DNA of 42,172 nt from the IMG/VR virus record IMGVR_UViG_3300044699_000102, positions 1 through 42,172 of that record; one strand, 5' to 3'. Shown piece by piece: positions 1 through 10,484 of the stretch; positions within the stretch are counted from its first letter, which is position 1; every line of letters starts with the position of its first letter. Source of the DNA: a virus. Below the pieces are notes generated by a model, which saw nothing but the letters and a program-made list of their open reading frames with translations, did no database searches and was not told where the DNA came from. The position numbers and the translations under genes are program-made.

Positions 1-975
1 AGATTTTTTGAAGAGAGGATAGAGAATGAGGGATAGTGATATTTGAGTTACTAAAGGGGAATGATTTTAGGATGGTGGGAGAGAGGGTAGGATGGAATGA
101 GGATGAACGGGTTGAAGTGTTGATTGGAAGGAATAGGAAAGTTACAGGGGAGGGAATTTTGGAGGGGATGTGGGGGGAGATATTTGTATTAGAGTGATAG
201 CAACCGGCATGTCTTGTGGGGACTAGGGTTCATGCAGCCAGCCAAACGTCCCACCATGGTGGCAAGGGACAGCAACGAACCGCACCCGTTGAGGATCAGC
301 CATCGGACCCACTTAACTTCGTCACCAAGCACAGTATCTCGCTACGAGGCTACTAGGACCGAGATGAACCCGCATGACCTGTCAGTCCCTTACCATCCGA
401 TGCCTACTGAGAAATCTGCGCCCAGTCGCAGAGAGGGGAGCTTGCTGAGCCGAAAGCATGGTGCGCCCGTAGTATTATCAACGGCGTACGACCCGCTCTA
501 CCGTGTGTGCTTGCCATCGGCAAGCCGCCCTAATAGCACAAACATCCAAACCACACGATTACTTGGGTCTCTAGCCAAGTAGCTCTGGGCATCCATCCAA
601 TTAGCTGAGCCTAGCGCGCCGTTGACGGGCCGCGCTTTTCTGCACCTAGAACCCCCCATCTAGTTCAAAGAACCCATCAGCCAGTAGCCGAGAGAGTGTG
701 AATATCTAGCGAGGCATAGACGAGCACTCACCTGGTCGTAAAAAAAATGGGCCGACCCAACACTGCGCCTCCACGGCCGCCATGCCTAACGCAACGAAAG
801 GCAATCACCTTCCAGTTCGCCGACGCGCACTCGAAGTGTGTCCAAGTTGATTTAGGATAACCGCCCGTAAGTGTACTGGGCGGCTCGCGGATGGCTCCGC
901 GGCGTGATAAGTACCGGCAAAAGTAACACCGGTAAGAAAGGGTTCGCCTTGGTTTGTGTATCGGCGGTCCGATAG
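1..975. other. Anomalous non-coding left end, likely artefact or chimera
   Basis: Bases 1-200 contain only three C and are purine-rich. About 200-975 has mixed composition near 50% GC, with seven CTAG tetramers within roughly 500 bases, a tetramer that is scarce in the rest of the window. No reading frame here resembles a protein: the longest plus-strand frame (214-582) has no recognisable features and no ribosome-binding site. The first real coding frame opens immediately after a TAG at 973-975, in the middle of a protein. This suggests that phage sequence begins near 976 and that what precedes it is low-quality read sequence or a foreign join. I see no promoter, RNA gene or repeat that I would defend here. 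Confidence 0.6.
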
Positions 976-1491
976 TCCTACGAGAACGACGACATCGTGA
1001 AGCGGTACAACGTCTCCGGCGAGTTCGGCTTCGCCGACTTCGAGATGATGGCCATGCTGTTCGGTGGCTCGACCATCCTCGGCAAGGCCGCTGGCTCCTT
1101 CGCTGGCAAGGTGATCGGTTACTCCGAGCGCCTGTACACCGCCGGTCGGCGCAACGGCGTGTACCTCGAAGTGATCACCACGGCCATCGCCCAGGGTTCC
1201 GGTGACTGCGTCGTCGCAGGCTCCGACCACCCGGCGGCCATCGGCCACATCTTCGGCAAGGTCCGCCTCACGCCTGGTTCGTTGAACTTCGCCGACGACA
1301 TCAAGCGTGTCGCCTTCACCGGCAAGGCGACCAACAACCCGAGCCTGTACGACGGCCCGTGGAACGACTACCCGGGTGCCGGGTATGCGCCGAACAGCCC
1401 GCATTTCGCTGTCGGCTACTCGTCCGACGAGTACGCGGCGATCCTCGCCGACGTCGCCTGCGGCTACCAGGATCTCCCGACCGGCTCGTAA
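976..1491 (+). CDS. Virion structural protein, possibly major tail protein (5' truncated)
   Basis: The frame is open from 976 and reads through a GTG at 997, but the sense before that GTG (SYENDDI) is already protein-like. The true start therefore lies upstream of the junction and the N-terminus is missing. About 171 residues remain, with a hydrophobic, glycine-rich N-terminal part (FGFADFEMMAMLFGG) and a C-terminus rich in Gly, Asn, Tyr and Asp. It sits first in a line of neck and tail genes and upstream of the tail chaperone and tape measure, a position where major tail tube or late head-completion proteins are found. The family is not recognised with certainty. Naming it a tail tube protein is inference from position and from a beta-rich look. 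Confidence 0.5.
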   Translation, partial: SYENDDIVKRYNVSGEFGFADFEMMAMLFGGSTILGKAAGSFAGKVIGYSERLYTAGRRNGVYLEVITTAIAQGSGDCVVAGSDHPAAIGHIFGKVRLTPGSLNFADDIKRVAFTGKATNNPSLYDGPWNDYPGAGYAPNSPHFAVGYSSDEYAAILADVACGYQDLPTGS

Positions 1492-1513
1492 CCGGCTGGG
1501 GTAGGTTCGCCCC

Positions 1514-2047
1514 ATGATCCCGGTCGCACCCTGTGAGATCTCCGATCCGTGCTGCACGGATCTGTACGACATCGCCGCCCATCTGCTGGCGTCGGTGTAC
1601 GACGCGTTGATGGCCTGTCAGCCGGAGTGCTGCGACAACATCGCCGCGTACGTCACGCTCGGCAACGGTGATGACGCCATCGCTGACGCGTTGACGGTGC
1701 AGTTCACGACGGTAAACGCTTCGCCGAACTCGATCGCCGGTTCCTTCTCGCTGTTCCGGGCCCAGTTCACCGTCATCCTCCGCGAGTCGGGCTGGCCGAC
1801 GGCGCGTGTCGACGGCGAAACGATCGTCATGCCGCAACCGTCCGAGCAGGCCAATGCCGCCAAGTACATCTATGCCCGTGGCGAAGCGATGCACCGCCGC
1901 CTGTCCTATCTGCAGTCCTCGAAAGGTCTCGTGCCGCCGGGTACCACCTGCGTCACTGGCACGGTCGGTTCGATGACGCCGCTGAACCCTCTCGGCGGGG
2001 TCGCCGGGTGGATAGTGCCAGTAACCGTCGACTTGCCCTGGAACTGA
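1514..2047 (+). CDS. Neck or tail-completion protein (hypothetical)
   Basis: A 177-residue protein starting at ATG 1514, with a purine-rich GGGGTAGG upstream. The N-terminus is cysteine-rich (several Cys in the first 50 residues, including CCTD and ECCDN). The rest looks like a compact alpha/beta protein with an ARVDGETIVMP segment near the middle. Its size and location between the first structural protein and the gp10-like protein fit a tail terminator or head-tail connector, but no diagnostic motif is visible. It is one base from the following gene, so the two are probably co-translated. Confidence 0.5.
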   Translation: MIPVAPCEISDPCCTDLYDIAAHLLASVYDALMACQPECCDNIAAYVTLGNGDDAIADALTVQFTTVNASPNSIAGSFSLFRAQFTVILRESGWPTARVDGETIVMPQPSEQANAAKYIYARGEAMHRRLSYLQSSKGLVPPGTTCVTGTVGSMTPLNPLGGVAGWIVPVTVDLPWN

Positions 2048-2048
2048 C

Positions 2049-2636
2049 ATGGCCTCGTCGTTGTTCAGCATCGAAACCGAATTGAAGATGCCCCGCAACT
2101 TCCGCAAGGCGCTCCTTGACGCGGCGGCCCCGGTGGTCGAACGCAGGCTGGAGCAGATCGCCAAGGACGCGGTCGATGAAACGGAAACGATCATCCGTAA
2201 GACGTTCGTCAACGACCGTTCCGGCCGTCGTCGCCACAGCCGCACCAAGCATCTCGCCGGGTCGATCCGCGCCGAGGTGGTGGGCGACGAGAACGGTGAC
2301 GGCTTGCCAGGTCTCAAGATCTGGTCGACGGCTCCCGCCGGGAAGGTCGGCGCCTTGGAGTTGGGCATCGACCACGAGTATCGGATTTACCCGAGTGCTG
2401 GCGGCTTCTTGTACTTCCCGAGCAACCTGACGGCCCGCCCGAAGAAGGGCGCTGCGCCAGGGACCGTCTCCGGCCGCCGCCAGGGTGCGTACACCCAGTT
2501 CCGGGCCCGTGGCGTGAAGCAGGGCGGCAAGGGCATCCTGCTGACCAAGACCAACAAGGGCGTCAAGCACCCGCCGTACACCGGCAAGCACTTCATGCAA
2601 CAGGGCTTGCAGAAGGCCATTCGCAAGAACACGTAG
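2049..2636 (+). CDS. HK97 gp10-like head-tail connector / tail completion protein
   Basis: A 195-residue basic protein. An N-terminal helix (PRNFRKALLDAAAPVVERRL) is followed by a segment linking to KHLAGSIRAEVV, then beta-rich sequence with ALELGIDHEYRIYPS, and a C-terminal helix ending FMQQGLQKAIRKNT. The order of a helical N-terminus, an xLxxSIxxxV strand, a central G-x-E/D-H-x-Y patch and a PF-x-P type C-terminus (here YTGKHFMQQGL) is that of HK97 gp10-like proteins, which complete the head-tail junction. It immediately precedes the tail assembly chaperone. The assignment rests on pattern and position and no search was possible. No frame break is seen in this gene. Confidence 0.55.
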   Translation: MASSLFSIETELKMPRNFRKALLDAAAPVVERRLEQIAKDAVDETETIIRKTFVNDRSGRRRHSRTKHLAGSIRAEVVGDENGDGLPGLKIWSTAPAGKVGALELGIDHEYRIYPSAGGFLYFPSNLTARPKKGAAPGTVSGRRQGAYTQFRARGVKQGGKGILLTKTNKGVKHPPYTGKHFMQQGLQKAIRKNT

Positions 2637-2649
2637 CAGATGACCTACT

Positions 2650-3018
2650 ATGTCGGCTGTGCCAACACAGATCACTGACCTTGATTCCGAACTCGGCCTT
2701 GTCGTCAAAGAGGCGATGCCCACCAAGCAGGTGAAGATCCTGGGCCGGAACTGGACGATCATCTGTGATCTGAACTCGTTCGCGATGGCGCAGATCGCAG
2801 GCGGAGAACCGGGCGGGATCAGCAAGTTCCTGATGGGCCTGGTCGTAGAGGGGGAGCGTGATGACTTCTCCGAGGCCCTGAGCAGTGCCAAGGGCCTCGA
2901 TGGTGAGAAGTTGGCATCGCTGATGTCGCGTCTGATCGAGGTCGCCGCGGAACGCCCTACCGTATCGCCCTCGGCCTCGCGGTCTACGGCGAGACGCCAG
3001 ACGTCCGCGCAGAGCTAA
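2650..3018 (+). CDS. Tail assembly chaperone, upstream frame (G-like)
   Basis: A 122-residue frame starting at ATG 2650, directly before the tape measure as expected for a tail assembly chaperone. The protein-like part (about residues 1-103) is acidic, with a VKILGRNWTIICDLNSF segment. After roughly AAERP the sense switches to the frame one base back, while the remaining residues of this frame (SPSASRSTARRQTSAQS) look like out-of-frame sequence. Siphophage chaperones are normally made as G and GT products by programmed frameshifting. This switch is compatible with that, but neighbouring genes carry many apparent indels, so an assembly error is equally possible. Confidence 0.6.
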   Translation: MSAVPTQITDLDSELGLVVKEAMPTKQVKILGRNWTIICDLNSFAMAQIAGGEPGGISKFLMGLVVEGERDDFSEALSSAKGLDGEKLASLMSRLIEVAAERPTVSPSASRSTARRQTSAQS

Positions 3019-3387
3019 GGGGTCGACTACTTCTCGGCGGGCAACGCATCGAGCGCCTGTCGTTCGCCGAATGGCTCGACGTGGTGTGGGCCCATCTGAT
3101 GTCGCAAGCGCCGATCATGGGCAACTCGTACGACTACCGGGAGTACATGGAAATCGGCGTTCGGCTATTCCGACAGATCGTTCGAAGACCTCGAACGAGA
3201 GAAGGCCGAACGGGAACGGGCCGAAGAGGTCCGCACGCAACCGAAGCGACGCGGCGGTCGGCAGTTGCGCAGCATCGAACCGAGGTCGGCGGTTGACGTC
3301 GATCGGGCCGCTCCGCTCACCGAAATCGAGAAGCTGAACGCCATGCTCGCAGCGGGGAAGCGTAGACAAATCACACCCCCGGAGTAG
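2949..3387 (+). CDS. Tail assembly chaperone, downstream frame (T-like extension)
   Basis: From about 2955 the minus-one frame carries good protein sense, from YRIALGLAVYGE through FAEWLDVVWAHLM to DYREYMEIG. A CCT proline codon preceded by C at 2955-2958 would permit a tRNA-Pro slip from CCU to CCC, joining AAERP directly to YRIALG. Near 3150-3160 the sense changes frame again, giving SFEDLEREKAERERAEE and a charged C-terminus ending ITPPE at the TAG of 3385-3387, ten bases before the tape measure start. A programmed event explains at most one of these two switches, so the second is more likely a base-calling indel. The charged helical C-terminus is usual for such extensions. Confidence 0.5.
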
Positions 3388-3396
3388 TATCCCCGC

Positions 3397-6300
3397 GTGG
3401 CAGCAGGCGGGAACCCCGACGCGATCAAGATTGCGATCGAGCCTGAACTGAACGCAGCGGTCACGCGGGCCGTCGAAGAACAGATGAAGCACCTGGGCGG
3501 TGTCCTCATCGCAGGTGTCGAGCAGGGCAACAAGACCCTGGAGAATCAGGCGAAGAGGGCTGCCACCGAGTTCCGCCGGACAGAGAAGGCCGCCGAGAAC
3601 CTCGGCCGGGCAGTTCATGGGATGGACGACGGCATCAACGGGGCGATGGGGGCGATCAACAAGCAGGTCGAGGGCCTGCTGAATCTGTTCGGCAGACTCA
3701 ATCGTGCCGTCGACGAAAACGTTGCCGCCACACGGTCGGCGACCGAAGTGGCTCGTCGTGGTTCGATCGAACGGACCAACGTCGTCAGTGACGCGGCCCG
3801 CAAGGAGATCGAAAACACCCGCAGGGCGTCGTCGGCTTACATCGTCGAGCAGCAGCGGGAAACATCAACCGCCCGTTCTGCCGCCCTGGAGCGCATCCAG
3901 CAGTCGAGGAACGAAGGTCGGTTGTCGGTTGTCGCTGCGCAGGCGGCAGCGAAACGACGCATCCTCATCACCCAGGCGCTGACGCAGACCATCGGTCGAC
4001 TGGAGAAAGGCCTCGGCGCGGCGATCGCGGCGACCGCCCGTACTGCTGTCTCGGCGTTCTCGAAGGCGTTCGATGCGTTGAAGACTCGGGGTGGTGGGTT
4101 CGCTGGCGCGGTCCGGGAACAGAACGCTGATCTGGCCCGGGAGTTGCGGCGCACCAACTCGGTGGTCGAAACGAACACGAAGGAGATCAACAACTCCTTC
4201 GTCGAAGGGACGAGTCGTTCGCTGAACCAGCGCGAAGACATCATCCGTCGTTCGTTCATCGAGCAGGAACAGATCATCCGGCGGTCGACGGTTCGTCCAG
4301 GAGGCGGCGTTCGCCAAGCTGCGCAAGGTGTCCTCAACAGGGGTCGCTGGTGCCGTGACCGGCAGGGGGATCGGTCTCGGCATTGGCGGCTTGGTCGGCG
4401 GCCTTGGGGTTGCCGCCTTGTTGAAGGAAGGCTTCAAGCAGTCGGTCGACCTCAACGAGCAGTTGAACAAGACGAGGGTCGTGTTCGGCCAGTCGGCGCA
4501 GGCGGTCATCGACTTCTCGAACGATGCGGTCAACTCGCTTGGTGCGACCCGAGCCGAAGCCCTCGGTGCGGCGGCGACGTTCGGCAACCTGTTCCGTGCC
4601 ATCGGTATCGCTGAGGCTCCGTCGGCGAAGATGTCGGACACCCTCGTGCAGTTGGCCGCCGACCTGTCGTCGTTCAACAACGTCGACATCGACCAGGCGT
4701 TCGATGCGCTCGGGCCGGTCTGACCGGCGAAACGGAACCGTTGAAGCGATTCGGTGTCAACCTCAACGAACAGACGTTGAAGGCCAAGGCTCTCGAACTG
4801 GGGCTCGGTGACGGCAAGGCGGTGCTGTCGGCCTACGCCAAAGCCCAAGCCGCGTTCGCGCTCATCATGGAGCAGACCACCCTTGCCCAGGGTGACTTCG
4901 CACGTACCGCCGACCAGGGTGCCAACGCCCAACGTCGCGCCCAGAAAGCGATGCTGGAGTTCGCTGCGGCGATCGCCGGGACGCTGCGCCCCGCGCTGAC
5001 GGCGTTCTTCAACATTGCCGTCAAGGGTTTCACAGCGCTGACCAAAGTGATCCTCGGTACCAGCCCGCGTTGAAGCTGTTGAAGGACGCCCTGTTCGGCG
5101 CTGCTGCCGGGTTGGCCGCCATCATTCGCCGCCAAGGGTGCGGTGCAGGTCATCCAACTGCTCGGCCAGGCAGTGAAGTTGTCGCTGACCCCGATGGGTC
5201 TGCTGCTCGTCTCGGCGGCGGTTCTCGGTGCTGGCCTGTCGGTCCTGCTGCGCCGCTCCGCTCCGTTGCGGGCAGCGTTCGAAGCGCTCGGTGATCGACT
5301 CGAAGATCTCGGTGCGCGGCTCGTGTCGATCGTCGTTCCGGCGCTGCGTGCCGTCGGCCGGTTCATCGACAACACCGTCATCCCGGCCGTTCAGAAGCTG
5401 GTCATCTTCCTCGCCGAGCATGTCGTCACAGCATTCGATGCGACGTCGAAGTTCATCGTCAACGTCGCTGTCCCGGCGATCGTCCGGGCCTCCCAGTTCA
5501 TCGGCCAGAAGGCCGGTCCAGGGCTGGAAGATTCTCGTCACGTTCTTCGAGAACCGTGTGCTGCCCGTCTATCGGGCGGTGTTGGAGTTCATCAACGAGA
5601 AGGTGATCCCGCGGCTGAGCGCGCTGGCCAAGGTGATCAAGGATGAAGTCGTCGAGGCGTTCAAGCTGTTGACCAGCACCGTCACTGGAACAGTTATTCC
5701 AGCGATCCTCGGCCTCGGCCTGGCGTTCGGCCCGGTCGGTTTCGCTGTGGCTGCAGGCAACGTCGGCGATCATCTTCTTCTGGGATTCGATCCGACCGAT
5801 CCTGGAGCCAGCAATCGAAGGCTTCGAGACCCTCGGCTAGCGCCCTCGCCAAGGCGTTCACTCTCGGCGACTTCTCCGACATCGGTTCCGGTCTCGCCGC
5901 CGCCGCCACCGGTATCGGCCGGGTTTGCCCGCACGATCGGCGGGCCTCATCGTCGACGTGCTGGCTGCTGCTGGCCGTACTGTCGTCTCCTTCTTGAAGG
6001 ATGTCTTCTCGCTGCCGCACCTTCTCGCCGCCGGGAAGGGCTTCCTCGACTTCGTCGAATTCGTGGGCCGCACCATCGGCAGGATCGTCACCGATCCCCG
6101 GTTCCTCACCGCCGTCGCCGCGCTTGGTGCCGGGCTGGTTGCCTGCCGCCGGGCTGATCGCCTTCCGGTTCTTGAAGGGGTTCGCCGACGCTTTCCTCGA
6201 CAACCTCGGCGCGAACGTCTCACTGATCGGTGGGGCGTTGCTCACCGCCCTCGTCGCCGCGTTCAACTTCGCTTTGCACAACGTCGCGCTGGTGACGACC

Positions 6301-8705
6301 ATCGGGCTGGGCCTGTTCGCCCTGTTCCGGTCGCGCCAGATCTTCCAGGGCTTCCAGAAGGCAGGCGGCGAAGGGGCCAAGGGTTTCGTCAAAGGGTTCG
6401 CGACGTCGCTGCGGTCAGCGGGCACCAACTCCCGTGACTTTGTCGGCGGCCTGTTCGGGAGTCAAGCCCTCCCGACCGCCACGGGTCAGTTCAAGGACCT
6501 GCAACGGGAGATCCTCGGGTACAGACAAAGCTGCGGATTCTCGGCTCGACAACGTGGGTGAACGCCCGAACCTGTCTTCGGCCGCGAGGAACTGGACCTG
6601 TTCGGCCAACGGGTGTCCGACGCCCGGTTGAAAGGCCTCATCCTTCGCGACACGTTCAAGAACGTCGGCAGCGGGATCGCCACGATCTTCCGTGGCCTGG
6701 GCACGTCGGTGAGGTCGGCGCTGGCCGGTGTCAGGCAGGGTGTCGTCGATTCGCTGGCCGCGACCAACGTGTACGCCGGTGGTGGTGGCAAGGCGGGGTC
6801 GGCCTTCGTCGAAGGGTTCCGCTCGAAGTTCAAGGGCGCAGCGGGGTCGCTGAGTACCGGGTTCGCTACCGTTCTCGCCGGGCTGCAACGTGGGTTCGCG
6901 GCGAGCGGCGCGACAATCGGTCAGGTGTTCGGCAAGGCGCTGGCGGGCGGCGCGATCGCTGCCGTTGCGGCGATCGGTGGGTTCACTGCCGGGAAGGCGG
7001 AGGGGAGCGCCGGGGGTTCCGGTCTACTTGCGGCGATCATCGGTGGCGTCGGTGTCGGCGCCGCGATCGGGGGGCCGTTCGGTGCCGCTGTCGGCGCGAT
7101 CACTGGTGGTGCAGCACTGATCGTGCCTCGTTCGGCCGTGCCGAGAAGAAAGGCCAAGGAGTTCCGCGAGGAAGTCGACAAGCTGGCCGGAATTCTCAGC
7201 GACGACCTGGTGGACGGGCTCAAGGACGGCAACCGTTGCGCTCGACGACTTCGGCAACATCAACCTCGACGTGTCGGGGCTGTTGACGCTCGGCGACAAC
7301 TTCCAGCAGACCATCGACCAGTTCGGCAGCAAGCTGTCGTAGGGACGATCGAGAATCTCAACAAGGCGCTGGGCCCAGGGTCGCTGAGTCGGGTGCTGCA
7401 GATCTTCAAGAGCGTCAACGGTGACTTCGACAAGTTCACCGACGTCTTCAACAAGACCCTGATCAAGAACGCCACCAACACCCAGGAGTTTTTGACATTG
7501 TCGGCGGCGACAACGGCCTGGCCGAGAAGGTCCGTGACGCGCTGGCGAAGATCGCCGCCCCTGGTGGCCCGGCGACGGCTGGTGACCTGCAGCGCCCCGA
7601 CATCATCAAGCAACTCGGCCTCGACACCGACGTGTCGGCGCTGATTGTTCGCAACCAGAAGTTCTTCGATTCGATCTTGAAGACCGCCGGTGCTGTCGGC
7701 GGCGAAGCCAAAGCGTTGGCCGAAGCAGCGAAGGAGGCCCTGCTGCTCGCGATGCGACCCGAGACGTCGTCAGTGCCAGTCAATCCTTCGAGCGCAAGGA
7801 CAGCCCGTTCACCAAGATCGAACAGTCCGCCAAGGATGCCAGTCAGGCCACAGCCGACCATGCCCGAGACATCGCTTTGCACATCCTGTCGATCGGCGGA
7901 ACGGCCGATGATGTCAACGAGCGGTTGTCGAAGATCGGGTTGCCGCCACTCGACGACGAACAGATCAAGAACATCACCGACGGGCTTGGTGACACCGCAT
8001 CCGCCGCCGAGGCGATCAACGCCCAACTCGAACTGATGCCCGACAACTTCGCGGCGGCGTTCAACGCGGCGAACGGGATCGTGCCGACCATCGACATTTC
8101 GGCGGCGATCACCCAGACCGATGGTCTTGCTTCGGCGTTGCAGCGGGCGGTCGGCGACAAGAACAACCCGCTGACCCCGGTGATCGGCCAGGCCGAATTC
8201 GTCGAAGCCACCGGCGACATCGGCGAACTGGTCGGCAAGGTGTTGGCGCAGGGCATCCAGAACAAGACGATTGTCGACGAGGCCACGGCGGCGGCGTACG
8301 TCAAGCCGATCCAGGACGCGTTGCTCGAAGCCCTCGGACCACGACCCGATCAGGCGGTCGACCCGACGGCGGCAGCGAACTGGCAGGCGACATCGGACGC
8401 CATCAAGCTGATCTTCATCAACGGCCTGTCGGTATCACCCCGGAGATCGACGCAGCAGCGATGGCCCAGAAGGCGCAGGAAGATCTGGCGAACATGCCGC
8501 CGCTGATCATCAACGGGAAACTGCAGTTCGGTGACCTGACCAATCCGCTGGCCACGATCCGTCCGGGGTTCAACAACCAGCAGGCATCGAGCGCGCCGCT
8601 GATCGGCACGCTGAACATCAACGGGCAACGAACCCGACACAGACAGCGAATCAGGTCGCCAACGCGGTGCGGAGTACAGCGAACGTTTTGAAGGGGGTCA
8701 GCTAA
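3397..8705 (+). CDS. Tape measure protein (reading frame broken many times)
   Basis: About 5.3 kb, equivalent to roughly 1,770 residues, starting at GTG 3397 and ending at TAA 8703-8705. It sets tail length and is the longest gene in the window, directly after the chaperone. Residues 1-300 are a long charged helical region rich in Ala, Arg, Glu and Gln. Hydrophobic glycine/alanine segments follow (for example around 4360-4440, 5150-5250, 6180-6330 and 6940-7130), then a helical C-terminal part ending in VLKGVS. Protein sense moves between the three frames at about 4320, 4725, 5070, 5130, 5515, 5765, 5850, 6145, 6550, 7140, 7235, 7345, 7495, 7760, 8435 and 8630. Its continuity across these points argues for indel errors in one gene rather than many small genes. 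Confidence 0.85.
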
Positions 8706-9219
8706 ATGGCTGGGCTGGTCGGCTACGGATGCACGGGGACGCTGTTACATCGGCGACGGCGACATGATCGAGGTGTCGATGAACACCCCAGCGTGGGACA
8801 TCACCGACCTCACCCCGCTGTGGGCCCAGTTCGACGTGCGCGGTCAGGATCGTCGCCTTCCCGGCACGAACGGTGTGATCCCGTACCGTCGCCGTTTCGA
8901 TGTCACCACCCACGAACTGCCGATCGTGATCATCGGTGGGGCCGACGAGAACGGTGTCGCCAACTCCGATGGTTGGGTTGGGTTGGAAGACAACATCAAC
9001 ACGTTGCGGCAGTACGTCATCGACCCACCGAACCCGCCCGGGTCGACCGGCCAGCACGCCGCCCGGCTGGTCATGCCGTCCGGCCAGGAGCGATTCGCCA
9101 ACATCCATGTGCTTGGTCTGCGGGTCTCCGAAGCCCAAGGCACCGACGACGGGCTGAACGCGTTCATGCTCGGCAGCCTGAACATCAGTATCCCCAGGGG
9201 CGTTTTCGTCCCGGCTTAA
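8706..9219 (+). CDS. Distal-tail-like virion protein (one frame break)
   Basis: Starts at ATG 8706, immediately after the tape measure stop. The first dozen residues (MAGLVGYGCTGTL) are in one frame. The sense then continues with YIGDGDMIEVSMNTPAWDI in another, which one surplus T near 8745 would explain. The combined product is about 171 residues. The core reads like a beta-sandwich baseplate component (FDVTTHELPIVIIGG, LRQYVIDPP). Position immediately downstream of the tape measure is where Dit-like distal tail proteins are encoded. The family assignment is positional. The residues after 8764 are uninterrupted. Confidence 0.5.
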
Positions 9220-9243
9220 ACTCGCTCGACCCAAGGAGGTCAC

Positions 9244-9639
9244 ATGGCGGCTGGTTACGCAACCGGACTTCGCAATTCAATGCTCGACCAGATCACGGCG
9301 AAGGCTGATGCTGGGTCGGGCCCATCGCTGACACGGGTCTATGACGGCTCGCGTCCGGCGACTGGCGCGTCGATCGGTGGTGCCGTGCTGCTGGTCGAGG
9401 TGACCAACGACGACCCGTTCGCTCCGAGCGCGTCTGGTGGTGTGCTGTCGCCGACGTTGACGGGTCCGACGACGGTGATCGCTGACGGCACAGCGACATG
9501 GTTCCGTGTCGTCGATTCGGCAGGCACGTTCGTTCTGGACGGCTCGGTCGGCGTGGAGATGTCGATCAACTTCCCTGACCTGGTGACGAGCCAGCCGTTC
9601 GAAATCGTCACCTGGACGGTCACGGCAGGTAACGCCTGA
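9244..9639 (+). CDS. Virion-associated protein, hypothetical
   Basis: A 131-residue intact protein with a strong ribosome-binding site (AAGGAGG, five bases before ATG 9244). It is rich in Thr, Val, Ser and Gly with alternating hydrophobic residues, suggesting an all-beta fold such as a tail-tip or fibre module. No cysteine or catalytic motif is visible. The stop codon overlaps the start of the next gene by one base (TGATG), suggesting translational coupling within the tail operon. Function unknown. Confidence 0.55.
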   Translation: MAAGYATGLRNSMLDQITAKADAGSGPSLTRVYDGSRPATGASIGGAVLLVEVTNDDPFAPSASGGVLSPTLTGPTTVIADGTATWFRVVDSAGTFVLDGSVGVEMSINFPDLVTSQPFEIVTWTVTAGNA

Positions 9640-10484
9640 TGGCTGCGATCGCCGACCTTTCCGACTATGTCAACCGGGCTACCGGTGGCAACTCCGGTAC
9701 CCCGGAGAACGTGTTCTGGTACAAGCAGCCGTACATCGCCGCGACCATCGACACGTGGGCGGCGGGGCTGATGTATTCGATGTGGAAATACGACGGCTTC
9801 CCCGGCCCGGGCGCGACCCCGACGACGGTTGCTGCTCCGACGTCGTCGACAGCCGGGGCGATGCCGTTCACCGACCCGGGTGGCGGTCGCCAGAAGTGGC
9901 TGATGACGTCGAGCATGATCACCGTCGGCCCGAACGCGGGCGGCGTGTTCCTCTACGACCGGCTGCTGCACATCGGCAGCCTCGACGGCACGGTCACCAC
10001 CGCCCAGACTGTCGGCGGCTCTCTCACTCGCCACACCGGCGGTGCAGGGAATCAGATCTGGATCGAGATCTACACGGCGGTCGGTACAACGAACCGGACG
10101 ATCACCGCGTCGTACACCAACCAGTCGGGCACCAGCGGCCGCACCACCCAGGCGGTGCTGTTCGGTGCGTCGGCGGGCAAACCCCGGCAACGACGCCAAC
10201 CTGATGATCCAACTTCCGCTGCAAGCTGGCGACACCGGCGTGCAAGCTGTGGCCTCGGTGACGATCTCGGCGACGACCGGCACGGCCGGGAACTTCGGGG
10301 TCACTGTGGCGTCGCCGATCGCCTTCATCCCGTTCGACGACAACGGTGGGGCGATGCGCAACTTCGCCACCGGAATGCCCGGTCTCCCGGAGATCGAGTC
10401 GGGGGCGTGCATCGCTTCGGCGTGTACGCGATGACGACGACAGAGGCGGCTGTGTACGGCGCTCTGGGGATGGTGGAGGCCTGA
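9639..10484 (+). CDS. Tail fibre/tip protein, paralogue A (two frame breaks)
   Basis: About 280 residues. The sense leaves the opening frame near 10185 (after LFGASAG, continuing NPGNDANLMIQLPLQAGD) and returns near 10415 (FGVYAMTTTEAAVYG). The sequence is Gly/Thr/Ala-rich with repeated beta-strand-like stretches. It is clearly related to the next gene. Both contain a block of form SYTN-x-(S/A)GTSG and, about 40 residues on, PLQAGD-x-GV(Q/K) followed by VT(I/L)SA-TGT-GN-G(V/I)T. Both open with a segment naming a surface-exposed WxKxD/WNKQGD region, followed by APTSSTAGA. A baseplate, fibre or decoration role is inferred from position downstream of the tail tip. Confidence 0.55.
   Translation: MAAIADLSDYVNRATGGNSGTPENVFWYKQPYIAATIDTWAAGLMYSMWKYDGFPGPGATPTTVAAPTSSTAGAMPFTDPGGGRQKWLMTSSMITVGPNAGGVFLYDRLLHIGSLDGTVTTAQTVGGSLTRHTGGAGNQIWIEIYTAVGTTNRTITASYTNQSGTSGRTTQAVLFGASAGKPRQRRQPDDPTSAASWRHRRASCGLGDDLGDDRHGRELRGHCGVADRLHPVRRQRWGDAQLRHRNARSPGDRVGGVHRFGVYAMTTTEAAVYGALGMVEA

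Noticed and set aside
214-582. 122-residue open frame in the left end
   Set aside because: No ribosome-binding site, no domain, atypical composition; lies in the suspected artefact region.
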